From Erysipelothrix sp. HDW6C (GTDB lineage Bacteria > Bacillota_I > Bacilli_A > Erysipelotrichales > Erysipelotrichaceae), in assembly GCF_011299615.1 (NCBI RefSeq), contig NZ_CP049861.1, forward strand, positions 1,550,001 through 1,614,000: a stretch of DNA of 64,000 nucleotides, written 5' to 3'. Positions 59,786 through 64,000 of the stretch are shown here, piece by piece. The notes below the pieces were generated by a model. It was not told the origin of the DNA. It was given only the letters and a program-made list of their open reading frames with translations, and searched no databases. Positions within the stretch are counted from its first letter, which is position 1. Every line of letters begins with the position of its first letter. A program made the translations under genes and the position numbers.

Positions 59786-60296
59786 CCAACATTTCTAGTT
59801 TAATTTCTGGTAATTCATTGAGCGTTGTCAATTTGAAGACATCCATAAACGATGGCGTGACTTCGTACAGAATGGGACGGCCTGGTGTATCCGCACGGCC
59901 CGATTCATGAATTAAATCAAGTGCTTCCAAGCGACGACACATCATATCTGAATTAACGCCGCGAATTTCTTCGATTTCAATACGTGTAATCGGTTGCTTG
60001 TATGCAATGATTGCGAGTGTTTCAAGTGCAGCTTGAGATAGTTGGCGATTCTTATTAAATTCCAACATATCAGCAATGACTTCGTGAAGATTCGACTTGG
60101 TTATCAGTTTTACCATACCGCCAAACTCTACAAGTTCGAGTCCACGATCGTCATTTTCAAGAATTTCTTTATAATTGATGATTAAATCTACGACCGCCTC
60201 TTCATCGATATTGAGGGCAAGACGTAATTGTTCATGGTCGACACCTTCGTCACCAAACGCGAACAAAATGCCTTCTAATATTGCGTGATTTGTCAT
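59751..60296 (-). CDS. scpB: segregation and condensation protein ScpB
   Basis: ScpB is a winged-helix partner of ScpA in the SMC condensin. The 181-residue protein has the family core QLSQAALETLAIIAYKQPITRIEIEEIRGVN (given here in part: AALETLAIIAYKQPITR), and VDLIINYKEILENDDRG. It overlaps scpA by one base and rluB by 35. Confidence 0.95.
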   Translation of the reverse strand: MTNHAILEGILFAFGDEGVDHEQLRLALNIDEEAVVDLIINYKEILENDDRGLELVEFGGMVKLITKSNLHEVIADMLEFNKNRQLSQAALETLAIIAYKQPITRIEIEEIRGVNSDMMCRRLEALDLIHESGRADTPGRPILYEVTPSFMDVFKLTTLNELPEIKLEMLDETHELFKSNN

Positions 60297-61024
60297 TATT
60301 CAAATGCCCCCTTTAAAAATACATCATCCCCTTGATAACTTACTTTCAACTCACCCATGCGTAACATATCCAAAACAGCGAGAAAGTTAACAAGCAGATA
60401 CTGCAATGAACGCGATTCGCTGAGAAGTTTATCCAGCGTATAAATGGTATTATTACGGAATTTTATGCGCAATTCACCAATAACATCATCGACTGAAAGT
60501 TCAACACGTTCAATCGAGACATCTTGTGGATTTGCAATCCTGAAACGTTCCATTACTTTCGCCATTGCGCTCATTAAATCATACGGTGTTTGCTCATATG
60601 TAATGGTTTCTTTAAGTTCACGCTTTATTTGTTTAAACAAGCCGGCAGAAAGCGGTCTTGAGAATTGTTTTGAGCGTTCTTCATAACGTGTTGCTAATTC
60701 AATGCTTACCTCTTTATAACGTTGGTACTCGATGAGTCGGCGCACCAAATCGTTTTCAGGGTCTTCGACATTCTCCGCATCCAATTCACTTTTATCACGG
60801 GGCAACAGTCGTTTGCTCTTGTATTCAATCAATCCTGCGAGCTCACTTAAGTACTCACTCGCGACTTCAAGTTTTTGATCACGAACTCCATCGAGAAACG
60901 CAATATATTGATCGGCCAGTTCGACAATGTTTAAGTCAAAAAGATCAAGTTTTTTATCCTTGATCAAATAGAGCATTAAATCTAGTGGTCCATTAAATTG
61001 TTCAATCGATATTTCAAAGTTCAT
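60296..61024 (-). CDS. scpA: segregation and condensation protein ScpA
   Basis: ScpA is the kleisin of the SMC-ScpAB condensin that organises chromosomes. The 242-residue protein starts with the typical FEISIEQFNGPLDLMLYLI and LDLFDLNIVELADQYI, and ends in the winged-helix domain that binds the SMC head (LDMLRMGELKVSYQGD). It follows pdp by 20 bases, and an extended -10 (TGCTATAAT) overlapping the pdp stop may add transcription. Confidence 0.95.
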   Translation of the reverse strand: MNFEISIEQFNGPLDLMLYLIKDKKLDLFDLNIVELADQYIAFLDGVRDQKLEVASEYLSELAGLIEYKSKRLLPRDKSELDAENVEDPENDLVRRLIEYQRYKEVSIELATRYEERSKQFSRPLSAGLFKQIKRELKETITYEQTPYDLMSAMAKVMERFRIANPQDVSIERVELSVDDVIGELRIKFRNNTIYTLDKLLSESRSLQYLLVNFLAVLDMLRMGELKVSYQGDDVFLKGAFE

Positions 61025-61043
61025 GTTGTTTCACCTGTCTAAG

Positions 61044-61052
61044 ATTATAGCA
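61044..61052 (-). promoter_or_regulatory. possible internal promoter of scpAB
   Basis: TGCTATAAT on the minus strand overlaps the last codons of pdp and lies 20 bases before scpA. No -35 is evident. Confidence 0.35.
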
Positions 61053-62343
61053 CGTCTGCAATTAATTGTGGTTTCTCAATTGCGTCATTGTCAATGACAA
61101 AACATGCAACTGCATCTGTAATATGTTGTTCATTAATAGGCGTATCACTGTAAAGTGTCGCCAACTTGTCGCCAACATTGATTTCATTACCAACATCTTG
61201 GTTTAAGATAATGCCTGCTTTATAGTCAATAATATCGTCTTTTGTTTCACGTCCCGCTCCCAAACGGGTTGAGACCATTCCAAGTTCCAATGCTTTAAGA
61301 TCATGTAGATGACCGGCTTTTTGAGCAATAACATCAGCATGATATGTCGCTTTTGTAAATGCGTCAAGGTCATCAAACACTGAGATGTCACCACCTTGTG
61401 CTGCAATCCATGTTAAGAAAACATCGTAGGCTTTCTCACTGCGTAATGTTTCCAATGCAAGGTCGTAGCCTGCTTCGGATGAATCGACAAATCCTGCTTG
61501 AAACAACATGTATCCAGCAGCAACTAAGCATAATTCTTCAAGGTCTTTTGGACCTTCATTTTTGAGTGTTAGTATTGCTTCTTCAACTTCTAAAGCATTT
61601 CCAATCGCATTTCCTAAAGGTTGATTCATATTCGTAAGCATTGCGTTCACTTCACGACCAAGATTCTTTCCAATGGCAATCATTGTTTGTGCGAGTTCAC
61701 GCGCATCTTCAACGGTTTTCATGAACGCACCTTCACCATATTTTACATCCAGTAAAATACAGTCAGCACCACCTGCTAATTTTTTAGACATGATTGATGA
61801 TGCAATAAGCGGCAATGCATTCACAGTTCCAGTGACATCACGCAAGGAATAAAGAACTTTATCAGCATAAACAAGGTTGCCTGTTTGGCCAACGACCGCA
61901 ACATTAATATCGTTAACCTGTTTGATAAACGCATCACTTGACAACTCAATATTATACCCAGGAATTGATTCCAATTTATCCAAAGTTCCTCCGGTATGAC
62001 CCAATCCGCGACCACTCATCTTGGCGACTTTAGCACCTGCGGCAGCAACAAGTGGGCTAAGAATGATGGTTGTTTTATCACCAACACCCCCTGTTGAATG
62101 TTTATCTACTTTTTTACCTGCAATGGCTGATAAGTCAATAATATCACCACTGTGTAACATGGCTTCGGTTAGAAATGTCGTCTCCTCAGTTGTCATTCCC
62201 TTAAGCACAATTGCCATCAACAAGGCACTCGTTTGATAGTCTGGAATTGAATCGTTGCTTACGCCCTCAATCCAAAATTTGATCTCTGCATCACTAAGCG
62301 CAAGACCATCACGTTTTTTTTCAATTATCTCTACCATTCTCAT
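61045..62343 (-). CDS. pdp: pyrimidine-nucleoside phosphorylase
   Basis: Pdp splits uridine, thymidine and deoxyuridine with phosphate. The 432-residue protein has the phosphate-binding segment DKHSTGGVGDKTT and the family signature SGRGLGHTGGTLDKLESIPG. Pdp rather than a thymidine-only phosphorylase (DeoA) is likely in Firmicutes, but the sequence alone does not decide. It joins cdd and deoC in salvage. The ATG is preceded by GGGAG within the end of dfrA. Confidence 0.93.
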   Translation of the reverse strand: MRMVEIIEKKRDGLALSDAEIKFWIEGVSNDSIPDYQTSALLMAIVLKGMTTEETTFLTEAMLHSGDIIDLSAIAGKKVDKHSTGGVGDKTTIILSPLVAAAGAKVAKMSGRGLGHTGGTLDKLESIPGYNIELSSDAFIKQVNDINVAVVGQTGNLVYADKVLYSLRDVTGTVNALPLIASSIMSKKLAGGADCILLDVKYGEGAFMKTVEDARELAQTMIAIGKNLGREVNAMLTNMNQPLGNAIGNALEVEEAILTLKNEGPKDLEELCLVAAGYMLFQAGFVDSSEAGYDLALETLRSEKAYDVFLTWIAAQGGDISVFDDLDAFTKATYHADVIAQKAGHLHDLKALELGMVSTRLGAGRETKDDIIDYKAGIILNQDVGNEINVGDKLATLYSDTPINEQHITDAVACFVIDNDAIEKPQLIADVL

Positions 62344-62349
62344 AAATTA

Positions 62350-62802
62350 TTACTCCCTCTCATAAATCATTAGTTTGAATGATTCTCTTTCCTCTTCTGC
62401 AATCAGTTTAAATTCATTGGAATCAATACGTGGGAAAAAAGTATCGCCAACAGTATCGTCATCAATAACGGATAACACAATACGCTTTGCGTATGGCAAA
62501 CTCTGTGCATAAATTTCCCCACCACCAGCGACATAGATGACTTCATCACTCGCTGCATGTGCTTCAAGAAACGCTTTTAAGTCCGTAACCGCATTGGGAA
62601 TATCTGCATTGCGAGTCACCACGTAGATATCGCGCTTATCCAGTTTTTTAGGCAATCCCATAACTGTTTTGCGACCCATCAATAATTTGTGATTTAGCGT
62701 TGTTGCGCGGAAATGTTTGAGGTCCTCAGGATTATGCCAGGGCATACTCCCTTCAAGACCGATTGTGCCGTGTTTGTTGGCCGCTGCAATCAAGACTAAC
62801 AT
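62350..62802 (-). CDS. dfrA: dihydrofolate reductase
   Basis: DHFR reduces dihydrofolate made by ThyA. The 150-residue protein has the start LVLIAAANKHGTIGLEGSMP, with W in SMPWHNPEDLKHF, GRKTVMGL and YVAGGGEIYAQSLP, which is the NADPH-binding region. The start ATG at 62802 overlaps the thyA stop (TGATG). thyA-dfrA is a common pair. Confidence 0.96.
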   Translation of the reverse strand: MLVLIAAANKHGTIGLEGSMPWHNPEDLKHFRATTLNHKLLMGRKTVMGLPKKLDKRDIYVVTRNADIPNAVTDLKAFLEAHAASDEVIYVAGGGEIYAQSLPYAKRIVLSVIDDDTVGDTFFPRIDSNEFKLIAEEERESFKLMIYERE

Positions 62803-63668
62803 CAAACACTGACCTTCGCCTTGATAAGCGGATGAGGATCATACCCCTTTAACTCGAAGTCTTCATATTTGAAGTCTTCAATGGAATCATGTTTCCCATG
62901 AATTACAAGTTCCGGTAAAGCACGGGGTTCACGTTCTAATTGCGTTGCCACTGCATCAAAGTGATCTTGGTAGATATGAAGATCGCCAAATGTATGGACA
63001 AATTCCCCAACCTCCAAATCACAGACATGTGCAATCATATGAACCATAAGCGCATACGATGCAATGTTAAATGGGACACCCAAGAAAATATCCGCACTGC
63101 GTTGGTACAACTGTAAGGACAGTTTGTTTCCAGATACATAGAATTGTAAAAAGGCATGACATGGTGGTAACGCCATATCTTCAAGTTCGGCAGGATTCCA
63201 AGCATTGAGAATAATCCGTCGTGAAGTTGGATTATTTTTGATTTGATCTATGACCGTTGCCAATTGATCAACACCATTGAAATCACGCCATTGCTTTCCA
63301 TAAACAGGACCCAAGTCGCCATGCTTTTTCGCAAACGCATCATCAGACTTGATCAATTCCACAAAATCTGCCAATGTTTCACCTTGGTAGTCCTCACTCT
63401 TTGTGAATTTTTGATATGGCCATTCGTTCCAAATCCTAACATTATTATTTACCAACCATTGAATGTTGGTATCGCCGCTAATAAACCACAGCAACTCTTT
63501 TGCAACAGATGCAAAGTGGACTTTCTTCGTAGTAAGCAATGGAAAACCTTGACTTAAGTCATGACGCATCTGATAACCAAAAACACCTTTTGTTCCGGTT
63601 CCAGTACGATCATCACGCAAGTCGCCATTCTCCAATACATAACGCATCATATCTAAATAGTTTTTCAT
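62802..63668 (-). CDS. thyA: thymidylate synthase
   Basis: ThyA methylates dUMP to dTMP using methylenetetrahydrofolate. The 288-residue protein has the catalytic cysteine in [12 protein letters not shown], the phosphate-binding [10 protein letters not shown] and the [19 protein letters not shown] segment. The starting [14 protein letters not shown] is also typical. AGTAGGTGATAA precedes the ATG. It appears to be the first gene of the operon running to deoC. Confidence 0.97.
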   Translation of the reverse strand: MKNYLDMMRYVLENGDLRDDRTGTGTKGVFGYQMRHDLSQGFPLLTTKKVHFASVAKELLWFISGDTNIQWLVNNNVRIWNEWPYQKFTKSEDYQGETLADFVELIKSDDAFAKKHGDLGPVYGKQWRDFNGVDQLATVIDQIKNNPTSRRIILNAWNPAELEDMALPPCHAFLQFYVSGNKLSLQLYQRSADIFLGVPFNIASYALMVHMIAHVCDLEVGEFVHTFGDLHIYQDHFDAVATQLEREPRALPELVIHGKHDSIEDFKYEDFELKGYDPHPLIKAKVSV

Positions 63669-63685
63669 TTTATCACCTACTCATT

Positions 63686-63691
63686 ATTATA
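63686..63691 (-). promoter_or_regulatory. -10 element before thyA
   Basis: TATAAT lies 18-23 bases before the thyA ATG, preceded by a run of Ts; the -35 is poor, so this assignment is tentative. Confidence 0.4.
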
Positions 63692-63714
63692 CAAAAAAAC
63701 AGGCTCAAATGATA

Positions 63715-64000
63715 CTACTTAAGGTGTAAGAACTCAATATGTTCTGCAACTACAATGACTTCATCATCAATTCGTTCAAGTCGTCCCTTTACAGAAATTA
63801 AATCATCAACTTTGGCAGTTTTCATTATGGTTGCACTGGCACCACGCCACAATTGCACAGGATAGCGTGTTTCTTGAAAAACACCTGTAGCATCTCTGAA
63901 ATTTGCGATGACCTCTACCTCAAATCGAGAATACGCTTTAGCACTGGCTTCTTTCGTCGTTTGGGGAAGGTTGGCAATATAGCCGACAAGTTGAACAACA
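63715..64000 (-). CDS. SSB-like OB-fold protein, N-terminus cut by window edge
   Basis: Ninety-four codons of an OB-fold protein end at TAG 63717. The visible segments VVQLVGYIANLP, FEVEVIANFRD, ETRYPVQLWRGASATIMKT, and the final strand DDEVIVVAEHIEFLHL look like a short single-stranded DNA-binding protein without the usual acidic C-terminal tail. PriB or a competence SsbB-like paralogue is possible. The beginning is outside the window, so length and start cannot be given. Confidence 0.7.
   Translation of the reverse strand, partial: VVQLVGYIANLPQTTKEASAKAYSRFEVEVIANFRDATGVFQETRYPVQLWRGASATIMKTAKVDDLISVKGRLERIDDEVIVVAEHIEFLHLK

Noticed and set aside
1-64000. Defence systems, prophage, insertion sequences, tRNA or rRNA genes
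   Set aside because: Both strands were read for transposases, integrases, nuclease-helicase clusters and tRNA-like cloverleaf ends; nothing was seen.

Overview
The window reads as a piece of a low-GC Firmicutes chromosome, most likely from the Erysipelotrichia (Erysipelothrix-like). This is inferred from gene content, not from a database comparison. Gene order is Bacillus-like (rsfS-nadD-yqeK-yhbY-yqeH; sigA-dnaG-glyS-recO-era-cdd-dgkA-ybeY; scpA-scpB-rluB). No sporulation genes are seen, nadD and yqeK form one reading frame as in some wall-less relatives, glycyl-tRNA synthetase is the single-chain type, and riboflavin is imported through an ECF S-component under an FMN riboswitch. Almost every gene is on the minus strand. 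No tRNA, rRNA, CRISPR array, prophage, transposon or defence island is visible; this is core chromosome.

Layout. 1-4612: a purB-yqeH-yhbY-nadD/yqeK-rsfS-methyltransferase operon (ribosome assembly and NAD synthesis) read from a strong purB promoter. 4640-9652: a small membrane protein, then parE-parC. 9692-13778 (plus strand): plsY, an unknown 282-residue protein and an ABC-2 exporter. 13787-20006: an 11-residue-repeat LEA-like protein, then pheS-pheT-yebC-gdhA behind a Phe T-box. 19999-24859: an alpha/beta hydrolase, the znuA-znuC-znuB zinc importer with a Zur-like operator, and a divergent NADH oxidase. 24655-29894: small membrane protein, Zn metallopeptidase, hup, gpsA (frameshifted as given), der, cmk and a tail-anchored acidic protein. 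30006-30745: ribU with FMN riboswitch. 30838-34545: comGA-comGG competence pilus genes followed directly by efp. 34542-46858: MBL hydrolase, rpmG, and a long tightly packed operon ybeY-dgkA-cdd-era-recO-glyS-dnaG-sigA-trmK-DEAD helicase-PBP. 46919-54481: phoU-pstB-pstA-pstC-pstS behind an array of Pho-box repeats, then phoR-phoP-phoH. 54497-55307: rpsU and a zinc-ribbon protein. 55435-64000: thyA-dfrA-pdp-scpA-scpB-rluB-rsmE-unknown-murE-deoC, with an SSB-like gene cut by the right edge.

How the genes work together. Translation and ribosome maturation, replication and segregation (ParCE, DnaG, SigA, ScpAB, HU), pyrimidine deoxynucleoside salvage (DeoC, Pdp, Cdd, ThyA, DfrA), phospholipid synthesis (PlsY, GpsA), wall synthesis (MurE, PBP, DgkA) and nutrient uptake under metal, phosphate, flavin and aminoacyl-tRNA control are represented.

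I did not find a convincing new multi-gene system. The most interesting signals are: gpsA split by one missing G in a G run; an EF-P whose KPGKG modification loop is replaced; a 34-residue ComGE-like prepilin in overlapping frames of the comG operon; the LEA-like repeat protein; a pst-pho block lying between phoH and ybeY; a PstA with a large extracytoplasmic insert; and several unknown proteins embedded in essential operons.
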